In this document: positions 1-8,241 of the stretch, one piece after another | Layout of the letters: the number at the start of each line of letters is the position of its first letter | Position numbering within the stretch: the first letter of the stretch is position 1 | DNA from: JAMZMI01 sp039970095 | GTDB taxonomy: Bacteria; Bacteroidota; Bacteroidia; Cytophagales; Cyclobacteriaceae | Direction: 5' to 3' | Assembly (NCBI GenBank): GCA_039970095.1 | Contig: JBDVMP010000062.1 | Span: forward strand, 33,151 to 97,150 | Length of the DNA: 64,000 bases | Made by a program: the position numbers and the translations under genes | The notes under the pieces: generated by a model | What the model was told of the DNA's origin: nothing | The model's database searches: none | The model's input: the letters and a program-made list of their open reading frames with translations, nothing else

Positions 1-1
1 T

Positions 2-91
2 GAAAACACCTCAGATGAGGTGTTTGATAAGCGGGCAGAGCAATTGTCCGTGCAGGATTTTATAGACCTCACAAATAGAATTTCTTCATAA
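2..91 (+). CDS. rsmA: 16S rRNA dimethyladenosine transferase RsmA, C-terminal end (partial)
   Basis: The first 29 codons of frame 2 end in a TAA at 89-91 and read as a protein tail containing DKRAEQLSVQDFIDL. This matches what I know of the C-terminus of Bacteroidota RsmA (KsgA), which dimethylates two adenosines in helix 45 of 16S rRNA. Only the tail is present, so the call rests on that short motif. The stop overlaps an ATG at 91, consistent with co-transcription with mgtE. Confidence 0.65.
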   Translation, partial: ENTSDEVFDKRAEQLSVQDFIDLTNRISS

Positions 92-102
92 TGGAGGCAA
101 TA

Positions 103-1455
103 ATGGAATTTGAACTTTCGCGGGAGTTTTTGGATCGTTTTCAGCAGGCGCTCGATGAGAAAGATGATTCCTTTATCGAACAGAGCCTGGAAGGGATCAA
201 TCCAGCTGACATTGCCGCACTACTTTACGAGTTTGATTCTGAGGAATGTAAGCATGTCTTTGGTCTGCTTGAAACTGAAACAGGCGCTTTGGTACTCGAG
301 GACCTGGATGAGGATGTCAGAGAATCTTTTCTGACTGAATTTACATCCGAAGAAATAGCTAAATACATAGAGTTTCTGGATTCGGATGACGGTGCTGATA
401 TTCTTTATGAGATTCCTCTCAAAAGAAGGGAAGAAGTTATCAGGTGCATAGAAAATGAGGAGAAGGCGAGTAATTTGCTAGACCTGCTGCGCTACCCTGA
501 GGATGTGGCCGGTGGTCTTATGGCCAAGGAGATGATCAAGGCCAATGTTAACTGGAGTATCCTTCAGTGTATAGATGAGATCAGGAAGCAAGCAGAGAAT
601 GTTCAGCGGATATACGCTGTTTACGTGGTAGATGATTATGGGCGTTTGCTGGGCAGAGTGAGTTTGAAGCGATTGATTATTGCCAACGACAGCACCAAAA
701 TCGAGGATATATTTGACGAAGACCTTGTGTCTGTAGAGACATACATGGAGGATGAAGAAGTAGCGGCCATCATGACCAAATATGATATGGACGCTGTGCC
801 TGTGGTGAATGCTCGAGGTAAACTTGTGGGTAGAATTACCATCGATGATGTGGTGGATGTGATCCAGGAGCAGGCCGAGGAAGAACGCCAGATGATGGCA
901 GGTATATCCTCTGGTGTAGAAGAAGCGGATTCTGTTTGGGACCTATCTAAGGCTCGATTGCCGTGGTTGATCATTGGGATGTTCGGGGGATTTTTGGGAG
1001 CACAGTTTCTTGGCTTGTTCGAAGGAGATATAGCCGTTATCCCGGCGCTGGCATTTTTTATACCACTTATCACGGCAACTGGCGGAAACGTGGGCATTCA
1101 ATCATCATCTATTGTGGTGCAGAGTTTGGCGAACCCAAATGTATTTGCCGGAACTATGCTTCAGAGGCTGCTCAAAGTGCTTTTTGTAGCGGTTGTGAAC
1201 GGAGTGATTTTGGCACTGATGGTCTTCGGTGCGGTCATGCTGGTCAATCGCAACCAATCCCTCGCAATGACCGTATCATTGGCACTGTTTAGCGTGGTTT
1301 TGCTGGCCTCCTTCATGGGAACAATTACTCCACTTTTGCTAGACAAATTCGGGGTAAACCCAGCATTGGCGGCAGGTCCGTTTATCACCACAGCGAACGA
1401 TTTGCTCGGATTGGCAGTTTATTTTTCAGTCGCACATATATTATACGGATTATGA
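103..1455 (+). CDS. mgtE: Magnesium transporter MgtE
   Basis: This is a 450-residue inner-membrane magnesium channel/transporter. An N-terminal MgtE superhelical domain (about 15-125) is followed by a pair of CBS domains (about 135-255) and five predicted membrane segments (about 280-450). The membrane part contains the conserved GGNVGIQSS stretch that lines the pore. The acidic N and CBS domains act as cytosolic Mg2+ sensors in this family. An in-frame ATG lies 12 bases upstream at 91, overlapping the rsmA stop, but GGAGG at 93-97 is ideally spaced for the ATG at 103, so I chose 103. The stop overlaps the next gene by 4 bases (ATGA). Confidence 0.95.
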   Translation: MEFELSREFLDRFQQALDEKDDSFIEQSLEGINPADIAALLYEFDSEECKHVFGLLETETGALVLEDLDEDVRESFLTEFTSEEIAKYIEFLDSDDGADILYEIPLKRREEVIRCIENEEKASNLLDLLRYPEDVAGGLMAKEMIKANVNWSILQCIDEIRKQAENVQRIYAVYVVDDYGRLLGRVSLKRLIIANDSTKIEDIFDEDLVSVETYMEDEEVAAIMTKYDMDAVPVVNARGKLVGRITIDDVVDVIQEQAEEERQMMAGISSGVEEADSVWDLSKARLPWLIIGMFGGFLGAQFLGLFEGDIAVIPALAFFIPLITATGGNVGIQSSSIVVQSLANPNVFAGTMLQRLLKVLFVAVVNGVILALMVFGAVMLVNRNQSLAMTVSLALFSVVLLASFMGTITPLLLDKFGVNPALAAGPFITTANDLLGLAVYFSVAHILYGL

Positions 1456-2396
1456 AAAGGGTTTTGATAGCGGATAAAATGCATGATAGCATTACTGCTT
1501 TATTGAGTGAAGCGGGGTTTGAGGCTGACTACAGACCCATGATTACCCGTGAAGAGATTTTAAACACCATCGGTAACTATAAAGGGCTGATCATTAGAAG
1601 CAAAACCGATGTGGATAAGGAGCTCATTGATTTGGGGACTTCTTTGGAATTTGTCTGCCGTGCCGGAGCGGGAATTGATAAGGTCGATTACCCATATTTG
1701 ACCAGTAATAATATTCGATTGGTGAATGCTCCTGAAGGCAATAGAGATGCTGTAGGTGAGCACGCTATCGGTATGTTGTTATCACTTTTTCACAACATCA
1801 ACATTGCGAATGCAGAGGTCAAATCTGACAAATGGGATCGTGAAGGAAATCGTGGATGGGAGCTTAGAAAGAAGACGGTAGGGATATTTGGATACGGCTT
1901 TATGGGCTCGAGCCTGGCAAGAAAACTGCAGGGCTTTGGGTGCAATATCATAGCTTATGACAAGTACAAGGCAGGTTATAGCACCCAATATGTAGAGGAA
2001 GTAGACCTGGAGACTTTCAAAAAGGAAACCGAAATCTTAAGCATACACGTACCCTTGACATCTGAAACGCGTGAGCTTTTTGATCAGGATTTTCTTAAAG
2101 GGTTTGAAAACTTAAAGGTGGTTTTGAATACTGCTAGAGGCGAAGTGCTCAAATTGAGTGCATTGATAGAGCTTTTGGAAGAAGGAAAACTCATTGGTGC
2201 AGGCCTGGATGTGCTGGAAAATGAGAAGCTCAACAAGCTCAGTGCTCAAGAGCAAATCAATTTTGATAAACTCAAAACGATGGGCAATGTGATCCTCACT
2301 CCGCATGTGGCCGGATGGACTTTTGAGTCATATGAGCGGATAAACAAAGTGCTGGTGAGAAAGCTGCAAGAAGCTGGTTTGGCCGAGGTAAAGTGA
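1452..2396 (+). CDS. D-isomer-specific 2-hydroxyacid dehydrogenase (phosphoglycerate dehydrogenase-like)
   Basis: A 314-residue cytosolic NAD-dependent dehydrogenase. The Rossmann motif GIFGYGFMG sits near residue 144, the catalytic Arg is in NTARGEV (about 225-231), and the catalytic His is in TPHVAGW (about 284). The length fits the short SerA/GyaR type without an ACT domain. Substrate cannot be assigned: 3-phosphoglycerate, hydroxypyruvate and glyoxylate enzymes look alike at this level. It overlaps the mgtE stop by 4 bases, so the two are probably co-transcribed. A dedicated promoter for greA lies directly after it. Confidence 0.88.
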   Translation: MKRVLIADKMHDSITALLSEAGFEADYRPMITREEILNTIGNYKGLIIRSKTDVDKELIDLGTSLEFVCRAGAGIDKVDYPYLTSNNIRLVNAPEGNRDAVGEHAIGMLLSLFHNINIANAEVKSDKWDREGNRGWELRKKTVGIFGYGFMGSSLARKLQGFGCNIIAYDKYKAGYSTQYVEEVDLETFKKETEILSIHVPLTSETRELFDQDFLKGFENLKVVLNTARGEVLKLSALIELLEEGKLIGAGLDVLENEKLNKLSAQEQINFDKLKTMGNVILTPHVAGWTFESYERINKVLVRKLQEAGLAEVK

Positions 2397-2425
2397 TTGG
2401 GATTGCCCAAGAAACATTATATTTG
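2397..2425 (+). promoter_or_regulatory. Bacteroidota-type sigma-A promoter of greA
   Basis: TTG at 2397-2399 and TATATTTG at 2418-2425 are separated by 18 bases, matching the Bacteroidota -33/-7 consensus (TTTG, then TAnnTTTG). Transcription would begin near 2432, giving a leader of about 73 bases before the greA ATG at 2505. Confidence 0.6.
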
Positions 2426-2462
2426 CAGAAATAATAGCAAAATAAAGAATTAGAAAAACGAA

Positions 2463-2491
2463 AACGGTTTCCTGAGGGGCCGTTCTTTTTT
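2463..2491 (+). terminator. Terminator-like hairpin in the greA leader
   Basis: AACGG (2463-2467) pairs with CCGTT (2480-2484), followed by a C and a T-run (2485-2491). It lies between the greA promoter and the greA start, so it would act as an attenuator or generate a short leader RNA. It could also be the terminator of the upstream mgtE operon. The stem is only 5 bp, so strength is uncertain. Confidence 0.5.
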
Positions 2492-2504
2492 ATTTAAAGG
2501 AAGT

Positions 2505-2978
2505 ATGTCAACAGTTAATTATTATACGAAGGAAGGTCTGGAAAAGCTCAAGAATGAACTCAATGAGCTTAAAACAAAAGGTCGTTCGGATATGGCCAAG
2601 CAGATAGCTGAGGCGCGAGATAAAGGTGACCTGAGTGAAAATGCTGAATATGATGCAGCCAAAGACGCTCAAGGGCTTCTTGAACTTAGGATATCTAAGT
2701 TGGAGGCTGTAGTTGGAAATGCTCGTGTAATTGATGAATCAAACCTGGATACATCCAAAGTTGGGATTTTGGCTAACGTGACAATCAAAAACACCAAAAA
2801 TGGTGCTCAGATGAAATATCAGATTGTGGCGGAGGAAGAGTCAGATTTGAAATTGGGCAAGATCTCCATCAAGTCTCCGATAGGTAAAGGGCTGCTCGGT
2901 AAGAAATTAGGTGAAACAGCCGAGATAGATGTGCCTGCGGGTAAGATGGAGTTTGAAATTATAGATATCTCATTCTGA
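2505..2978 (+). CDS. greA: Transcription elongation factor GreA
   Basis: A 157-residue GreA/GreB family factor that enters the RNA polymerase secondary channel and stimulates cleavage of backtracked transcripts. The N-terminal coiled coil (about 1-75) carries the tip motif ARDKGDLSENAEYDAAKD with the acidic residues that act in cleavage. The C-terminal FKBP-like domain (about 80-157) ends in the typical SPIGKGLLGKKLGE region. Length is standard for the family. Its stop overlaps the HIT gene by one base (TGATG), so the pair is translationally linked. Its own promoter and a leader hairpin lie upstream. Confidence 0.97.
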   Translation: MSTVNYYTKEGLEKLKNELNELKTKGRSDMAKQIAEARDKGDLSENAEYDAAKDAQGLLELRISKLEAVVGNARVIDESNLDTSKVGILANVTIKNTKNGAQMKYQIVAEEESDLKLGKISIKSPIGKGLLGKKLGETAEIDVPAGKMEFEIIDISF

Positions 2979-3373
2979 TGCCATCAGTCTTTGCAAAAAT
3001 CATAAACGGTGAGATTCCGGCGCATGTTGTTGCCGAAGATGACAACTATCTGGCGTTTTTGGATATCAATCCACTAGTGGAAGGACACACACTGGTGATC
3101 CCAAAAGTGGAGGTGGACTATATTTTTGATCTGGATGATGAGGTGCTGGCAGGATTGCACGTGTTTGCTAAAAAAGTAGCAAAAGCGATTAAGAAAGTGA
3201 TTCCTTGTGAGCGAGTGGGAGTGTCTGTTATAGGAGTGGAAGTGCCGCATGCTCATGTGCATTTGATTCCTTTCAAGACTATGGACGATATGAATTTTGT
3301 AAATATCAAACTGTCTCCTTCGCAAGATGAACTGGCAGCAGTTGCAAAAAAAATAAAAGGAGCCTTGGGGTGA
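2978..3373 (+). CDS. HIT family nucleotide hydrolase/transferase
   Basis: A 131-residue histidine-triad protein of the HINT/Hit branch, which hydrolyses nucleoside phosphoramidates or related nucleotides in the cytosol. The start has the family signature (FAKIINGEIPAHVV) and the triad appears as HAHVHLIPF near residues 90-98. The ATG overlaps the greA stop. A strong rho-independent terminator follows at 3399. The true substrate is not predictable from sequence. Confidence 0.93.
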   Translation: MPSVFAKIINGEIPAHVVAEDDNYLAFLDINPLVEGHTLVIPKVEVDYIFDLDDEVLAGLHVFAKKVAKAIKKVIPCERVGVSVIGVEVPHAHVHLIPFKTMDDMNFVNIKLSPSQDELAAVAKKIKGALG

Positions 3374-3398
3374 TACTGAGGCGAAAAGAAATGACGAA

Positions 3399-3427
3399 GG
3401 CCATGAGAGATCATGGCCTGTTTTTTG
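3399..3427 (+). terminator. Rho-independent terminator after the greA-HIT operon
   Basis: GGCCATGA (3399-3406), loop GAGA, then TCATGGCC (3411-3418), followed by a T-rich tract. A perfect 8-bp stem. Confidence 0.88.
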
Positions 3428-3611
3428 TTTTGAGCTTTTTTTCTTGGGAACCTTCCAAACAGTTAATGTTCCTAATACGCCTATAATCCTTACTTCAACT
3501 TAAAGCACTTTCACAATCACAGCAAGTGGGTTGACCTTCGAGAATACATGTTTTAGCCTTTTATTGAAGTTGATGAGACTCTCACCTCAGCAGGAGCGAC
3601 GGAGTGAATAT

Positions 3612-4175
3612 TTACTTCAATCTGCTCGGGTTCTCACTTAAAAATGCCCCCCAGCTTTTCACAGTTTTTTGCTGTTTGCCCCCCTGGTAATGGTGGCAAA
3701 GTGCCACCGCCAGTGCGTCCGTAGCATCTAGTAGTTTGGGTGTCTCGCTAAATTTGAGCAGGGTTTTGAGCATGGCTGCTACTTGTTCCTTTGAGGCATT
3801 TCCATTTCCGGTTACGGACTGTTTCACCTTTTTGGGAGCATATTCAGTAATGGGGATATCCCGCGAAAGTGCTGCTGCCATGGCCACACCTTGCGCCCTC
3901 CCCAGTTTCAGCATAGACTGAATGTTTTTTCCATAAAATGGCGCTTCCAGAGCCACTTCATCCGGATGGTATTCTACAACGAGCCCCAGTACCCGGTCGT
4001 AGATTTTTTTCAGTTTAAGCTCGTGCGTGTCATATTTTTTCAGGTGTATTACACCAAATTGAAGGAGGGTGATCGCTTGTTTCTTAACTTTGATGAGGCC
4101 ATACCCCATTACGGTCGTACCTGGGTCAAGTCCGAGAATGACTTTTTCTAATGCGGGGGATTGGTTTAGCGACAT
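3612..4175 (-). CDS. ruvC: Holliday junction resolvase RuvC
   Basis: A 187-residue crossover junction endodeoxyribonuclease that cuts Holliday junctions with RuvAB. The four acidic catalytic positions are visible: D17 in LGLDPGTT, E77 in ALEAPF, and D150/D153 in LLDATDA. Family length is about 160-190. Its ATG (complement of 4173-4175) lies two bases from the ATG of the divergent flippase-like gene at 4178, so each promoter must sit inside the other gene's coding sequence. Confidence 0.95.
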   Translation of the reverse strand: MSLNQSPALEKVILGLDPGTTVMGYGLIKVKKQAITLLQFGVIHLKKYDTHELKLKKIYDRVLGLVVEYHPDEVALEAPFYGKNIQSMLKLGRAQGVAMAAALSRDIPITEYAPKKVKQSVTGNGNASKEQVAAMLKTLLKFSETPKLLDATDALAVALCHHYQGGKQQKTVKSWGAFLSENPSRLK

Positions 4176-4177
4176 TC

Positions 4178-5068
4178 ATGCAAATTAACGATTACATAGG
4201 TAGATATAAAAAGCCACTAGCCAATCTGGTAAAGTACGGACTCTTCGTAGCGTGCTGTTGGTTTATTTATGCTCGTTTGAGTGGTGTGGGGATAAATTTT
4301 GGAGCCATTGATTTTCGTGAATTCAAATCAACCCTTGCTGTTGTGCTGCTGCTTATGCCTGTCAATTGGCTCCTGGAAGCCTGGCGGTGGCAGCTTTCAG
4401 TTCCGTTTGAGAACATCTCACTTTCGCATTCTTTGGCTGTCGTTTTGAGAGGACTCACACTCAATTGGGTGGTGCCGTTCACGGCCGGTGATCTCGGGAG
4501 TAGAACCATGCAGGTGGCTCACAGAGGTCGCACGCTTATGTCGGTGGGTTTCAACAGGTTGGTTATTCTTCTGGTTACAGTTATGTACGGGGGAGCAGCA
4601 GTGTTCTTTTTTCTCCATCAGGGGTCGTGGAGTTATTACATAATTCTGGCCGTTGCGGTGTTGATAAGTTTGGCGGTTTGGATCGTGTGGAGAAAACAAC
4701 TTTTTGGAGTATCGCTTGATTTTCTTTCCTCCCGACTGGCATTTTTCATTTCTCTAATCACGATTTTGCGATATGCGGTATTCACGTTTCAGTTTTTCCT
4801 GTTGTTTCATTTTTTCGTACCCGAATTATCCGCTGAAGTTGTCTTTATGGGTATTGGTTGGGTCTTTCTTTTCCGCACGGTTGTGCCGTCAGTCATGGGG
4901 CAGATTGGAATAAGAGAGGCCAGCTCGATTGTTTTTTTTGAAGCTTATACGGATAGAATTGACCTTATAGTTTTGGCTTGCCTCATTATTTGGCTAATCA
5001 ATACCATCATTCCATCAATCCTCGGTCTTATCCCACTCATAAGAGTAAAACCGAAACTCGCCAGATGA
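4178..5068 (+). CDS. Flippase-like integral membrane protein (lysylphosphatidylglycerol synthase TM region family)
   Basis: A protein of about 296 residues with seven to eight hydrophobic segments and the LPG_synthase_TM (UPF0104) layout, including the conserved RTMQ and GIREASSIVFF stretches. Members are proposed to flip glycolipids or aminoacyl-lipids. An upstream in-frame ATG at 4151 would overlap ruvC by 25 bases; I prefer 4178 because it avoids the overlap. The stop overlaps the glycosyltransferase start by 4 bases, suggesting the two act on the same lipid-linked sugar. That link is inference. Confidence 0.8.
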   Translation: MQINDYIGRYKKPLANLVKYGLFVACCWFIYARLSGVGINFGAIDFREFKSTLAVVLLLMPVNWLLEAWRWQLSVPFENISLSHSLAVVLRGLTLNWVVPFTAGDLGSRTMQVAHRGRTLMSVGFNRLVILLVTVMYGGAAVFFFLHQGSWSYYIILAVAVLISLAVWIVWRKQLFGVSLDFLSSRLAFFISLITILRYAVFTFQFFLLFHFFVPELSAEVVFMGIGWVFLFRTVVPSVMGQIGIREASSIVFFEAYTDRIDLIVLACLIIWLINTIIPSILGLIPLIRVKPKLAR

Positions 5069-6174
5069 TTGTTTTTCTTCTTCTTTCCGTAGTTTATGTT
5101 TCCGTTTTCGTATGGCTAACATACCATTGGAGTCGTATTCCTCATAGTCGAAGTATAGATTTGGAAGGGGTTCGCTTTAGCGTTCTTATCCCCGTAAGGA
5201 ACGAATCAAAAAATATTTGTAACCTACTCCGCGATCTCAATAGCCAGCAATATGCGCCGCAGGATTTTGAGGTAATTGTCATAGACGATGATTCATCAGA
5301 CAGCACAAAAGAAGCTGTTGAGGAGATGATAGGTGAGGTAGCTTACAAGTTAGAGTGCATTCAGCTATCAGGTAAATCCGGCAAAAAAGCAGCCCTGACA
5401 GAGGGAGTAGCCCGAGCTTCGAATGAAATTATTTTAGCAACTGATGGAGATTGTCGCGTGGGCCCCAACTGGATTGGGGCGTTTGCAGCGCGCTATCATT
5501 CTGAAAAGATCTCGATGATTGCCGGACCCGTGCGCATGCTGGATAGTAATTTGATCGGCAAATTTCAAAAACTAGAGTTCGCATCTCTTATTGGTTTTGG
5601 TGCTGCAGCTATTTCATCGGGCAATCCATCCACATGCAATGGGGCCAATATGTCCTACAGGAAGAAGGTCTTTGAGGAAGTAAACGGGTATGAAGGAAAT
5701 GAAGGAATTCCATCCGGAGATGATGAGTTTTTACTTCAAAAGATCAATGCCGGCAGGCCAGGGCAAATCATTTTCCTAAAAAGCAGAGAAGCCATTGTGG
5801 CAACACCTGCAAAAGAAACCGTTTCCGAATTATTCAATCAACGCGTTCGCTGGACAAGTAAGTGGCAATTTCACAAGAACTGGTTCGCAAGGTTTTCTAC
5901 AGTTTATGTTTTCACAGATTATCTCACTTACATCATTTTTTTAGCGTTGGCGTTGGCCAGTTTTGTTGATCTTAGGGTTTTTGTCGGTATTCTGGTCGTT
6001 AGATTCCTCAGTGTAACTATTTATCAGTTTTCGATTGCCAGATTCTTTCGTTTCTCGTTTTCGACGGTCGTTGGTCTTGGCCTCACCCTCCAGATTATTT
6101 ACCCCTTGTTTGTGGCATTGTTGGGTATAGCGTCTATTTTTGGGTCATATTCATGGAAAGGGAGGAAGTATTGA
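5065..6174 (+). CDS. Family 2 glycosyltransferase, membrane-associated
   Basis: A 369-residue GT2 enzyme. It has an N-terminal membrane anchor (about 1-20), a GT-A domain with the nucleotide-sugar motif VIDDDSSD (D74-D76), an acceptor-side ATDGDC (D127, D129), GDDEF, and an acceptor-loop NQRVRW, then about three C-terminal membrane segments. This resembles processive or lipid-linked sugar transferases. The ATG at 5065 overlaps the upstream stop; an in-frame start at 4978 lies inside the upstream gene and is unlikely. It ends in a TGATG overlap with the next small gene. Confidence 0.9.
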   Translation: MIVFLLLSVVYVSVFVWLTYHWSRIPHSRSIDLEGVRFSVLIPVRNESKNICNLLRDLNSQQYAPQDFEVIVIDDDSSDSTKEAVEEMIGEVAYKLECIQLSGKSGKKAALTEGVARASNEIILATDGDCRVGPNWIGAFAARYHSEKISMIAGPVRMLDSNLIGKFQKLEFASLIGFGAAAISSGNPSTCNGANMSYRKKVFEEVNGYEGNEGIPSGDDEFLLQKINAGRPGQIIFLKSREAIVATPAKETVSELFNQRVRWTSKWQFHKNWFARFSTVYVFTDYLTYIIFLALALASFVDLRVFVGILVVRFLSVTIYQFSIARFFRFSFSTVVGLGLTLQIIYPLFVALLGIASIFGSYSWKGRKY

Positions 6175-6422
6175 TGACAGACGATGAATTTAACGTTCTG
6201 GACGAGCTGTATTTTGTGCAGTCGTTTGGTGATTTGGTCGAGCTCTCGGAGTATCAGGCTAGCGAGTTAATTCCTATTTTGATAGCTCTTAATGAAAAAG
6301 GGTACATCAAATTTTTGAAGGACGTAGATGAGGAATGGGGTACCACTACTCTGAAACATGATCAATTCCTGAATTCTTATTTCTTAGCAACGAAAAAGGG
6401 GCTTTTGGCTCATAATTCATAG
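6174..6422 (+). CDS. Small acidic protein, possible winged-helix fold (unknown)
   Basis: An 82-residue protein starting MTDDEFNVLDELYFVQ. I do not recognise a named family. The pattern of three helices followed by a short beta region and ATKKGLLAH resembles the winged-helix fold of small DNA-binding proteins, but this is a guess from secondary-structure feel. A GGAGG-like site precedes the ATG, which overlaps the glycosyltransferase stop. The phosphatase gene starts directly after its stop, so it is clearly part of the operon. It could be a partner of the downstream SpoIIE-type phosphatase. Confidence 0.75.
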   Translation: MTDDEFNVLDELYFVQSFGDLVELSEYQASELIPILIALNEKGYIKFLKDVDEEWGTTTLKHDQFLNSYFLATKKGLLAHNS

Positions 6423-7613
6423 ATGTCAGGAACACTAGACATAAAAGACCTGGAGCTCAATGCTCTACTGGAAGTCACTCAGGCTATCAATAACAACCTG
6501 CCTGAGACGGATCTTTTCAGGATTTATAAGTTCACGCTTTTGGGTGATCTGAAGGTGAAACGGATGGCGCTGTTTGTAGCCGATGATAATTGGGCCTGCA
6601 AGGCGTCATTTGGTGTGCAGTTTCAGGGCGAAAATGCGGTGTTGGAAAGCGGCTATCGGGATCTTAAAAAACCTCAGCTTCTCAGTTATACAGATGGAGA
6701 TTATAAAGATTTCGACAAAGTCATACCAGTTTATCACAAGGATAAATTGCTGGCTGTAGTTTTTCTTGGAGGCGTACTAGAAGAAACAGGGAGTGACAGT
6801 AGCACCTTTCTTCAAGCGCTCACCAATATCATCATGGTGGCCGTCGAAAATAAGAAACTCGCGAGAAGACAATTGGAACAGGAGGCTTATAGGAAGGAGC
6901 TCGAAATTGCTAAAAAGGTTCAAAACTTCCTGTTTCCAAAAGCACTCCCTCAAACTAAGAAACTCAAAATAGAAGCTGTTTACCTACCTCATCACGACGT
7001 AGGTGGCGACTATTATGATTATTTAGCCATAGATAACGATCGTTTCCTGGTTTGCGTGGCTGATGTTTCCGGTAAAGGTGTTCCGGCGGCATTGCTCATG
7101 TCCAACTTTCAGGCCTCATTGAGGACTTTGGTGAGAAAAACACAAGACCCAAAAGAAATAGTGACGGAGCTAAATCACACGCTCTACACCAGTAGCAATG
7201 GAGAAAACTTCATTACTTTTTTTCTGGGTATTTATGATTTCAGTTCCCGGGCTTTCGATTATATCAACTGTGGCCATAACCCGCAGTACCTCTTGTCCGA
7301 AGGAAAAATTCAAGAACTCAATGACGGAACCACAGTGCTGGGTATGTTTGACCCACTGCCTTTTTTGGAAACCGTGAGAATTGAGAATCTTTCCAACTTC
7401 CTTTTCTTCGGATATACTGATGGGTTGACCGAAACTTTTGATGATACGGATGAGCAATTTGGAGAAAAGAGAGTTTGCGATCTGATTGGAACAAAGATGC
7501 CCTCTGAACTACCAAAGTTTCACAATAAGATACTGAAGGCTGTAGATGAGTTTAGGAAAAACGAGCCTTACCGCGATGATATCACCATGCTCTCCTGTCT
7601 CGTCAACAATTGA
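6423..7613 (+). CDS. GAF-linked PP2C-type serine phosphatase (SpoIIE/RsbU family)
   Basis: A 396-residue protein with an N-terminal GAF-like sensory region (about 20-150), a linker helix with the typical LEIAKKVQNFLFPKALP, and a PP2C/SpoIIE catalytic domain (about 190-395). Metal-binding and catalytic signatures are GGDYYDY, VADVSGKGVPAALLMS, NCGHNP and LFFGYTDGLTE. Such enzymes dephosphorylate anti-sigma-factor antagonists in partner-switching pathways. No STAS or RsbW-like gene is in the window, so the target is unknown. It directly abuts the small gene upstream. Confidence 0.9.
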   Translation: MSGTLDIKDLELNALLEVTQAINNNLPETDLFRIYKFTLLGDLKVKRMALFVADDNWACKASFGVQFQGENAVLESGYRDLKKPQLLSYTDGDYKDFDKVIPVYHKDKLLAVVFLGGVLEETGSDSSTFLQALTNIIMVAVENKKLARRQLEQEAYRKELEIAKKVQNFLFPKALPQTKKLKIEAVYLPHHDVGGDYYDYLAIDNDRFLVCVADVSGKGVPAALLMSNFQASLRTLVRKTQDPKEIVTELNHTLYTSSNGENFITFFLGIYDFSSRAFDYINCGHNPQYLLSEGKIQELNDGTTVLGMFDPLPFLETVRIENLSNFLFFGYTDGLTETFDDTDEQFGEKRVCDLIGTKMPSELPKFHNKILKAVDEFRKNEPYRDDITMLSCLVNN

Positions 7614-7614
7614 T

Positions 7615-8241
7615 ATGTTCCCATTTCGACCTTTTGCAATACATAAGAGGCTTTTTTCAGAATGCTTATGGGAAGTAAAGACATCACAAAAAACGATTTA
7701 CCTCACATTTGACGATGGACCAACAGCCATAGTTACCGATTACGTTCTTGATCAGCTTGACCAGTTCAACGCCAGGGCAACCTTTTTTCTCATTGGACAA
7801 AATGTTCAACAACACCCGGAGCTTGCTCAAAAATTGATAACAGCCGGACATCAAGTAGGTAATCACACCCAGCATCATGTCAGTGGATGGAAAGTCAAAT
7901 CACACGAATATGTTTCGGAAGTGGAACTCTGCGATCAGGAGTTGGCGAATTTGAAAATCTCATCGCCATTTTTCAGACCTCCATACGGCAGGATCAGGCC
8001 TGCCCAGGTAAAAACCCTGAGCAGAGATAAAAGAATTGTCATGTGGTCCTATCTCACGGGGGACTTTGATTCCAATCTGAATATTGAAAAATCTCTCTCG
8101 GGAATAAAGAAACTCACGTCAGGAGCGATCATCGTTTTTCATGATTCTCAAAAAGCATTTTCCAATCTCAAGAAACTTTTACCTGAAACCTTGAGTTACT
8201 TTGCGGCTCAGGGGTTTGAATTCAAAACAATACCAGAATGA
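7615..8241 (+). CDS. Polysaccharide deacetylase (NodB homology, carbohydrate esterase 4)
   Basis: A 208-residue CE4 enzyme. Metal and catalytic motifs are TFDDGP (31-36), GNHTQHH (H85, H89), RPPYGR (122-127) and a C-terminal IVFHDS. These enzymes remove N-acetyl groups from peptidoglycan or other GlcNAc polymers. No clear signal peptide is seen, so it may act at the cytoplasmic side, as several Bacteroidota homologues do. The ATG at 7615 is two bases after the phosphatase stop; the longer frame back to 7546 lies in the upstream gene. The stop overlaps tatD by 4 bases. Confidence 0.92.
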   Translation: MFPFRPFAIHKRLFSECLWEVKTSQKTIYLTFDDGPTAIVTDYVLDQLDQFNARATFFLIGQNVQQHPELAQKLITAGHQVGNHTQHHVSGWKVKSHEYVSEVELCDQELANLKISSPFFRPPYGRIRPAQVKTLSRDKRIVMWSYLTGDFDSNLNIEKSLSGIKKLTSGAIIVFHDSQKAFSNLKKLLPETLSYFAAQGFEFKTIPE

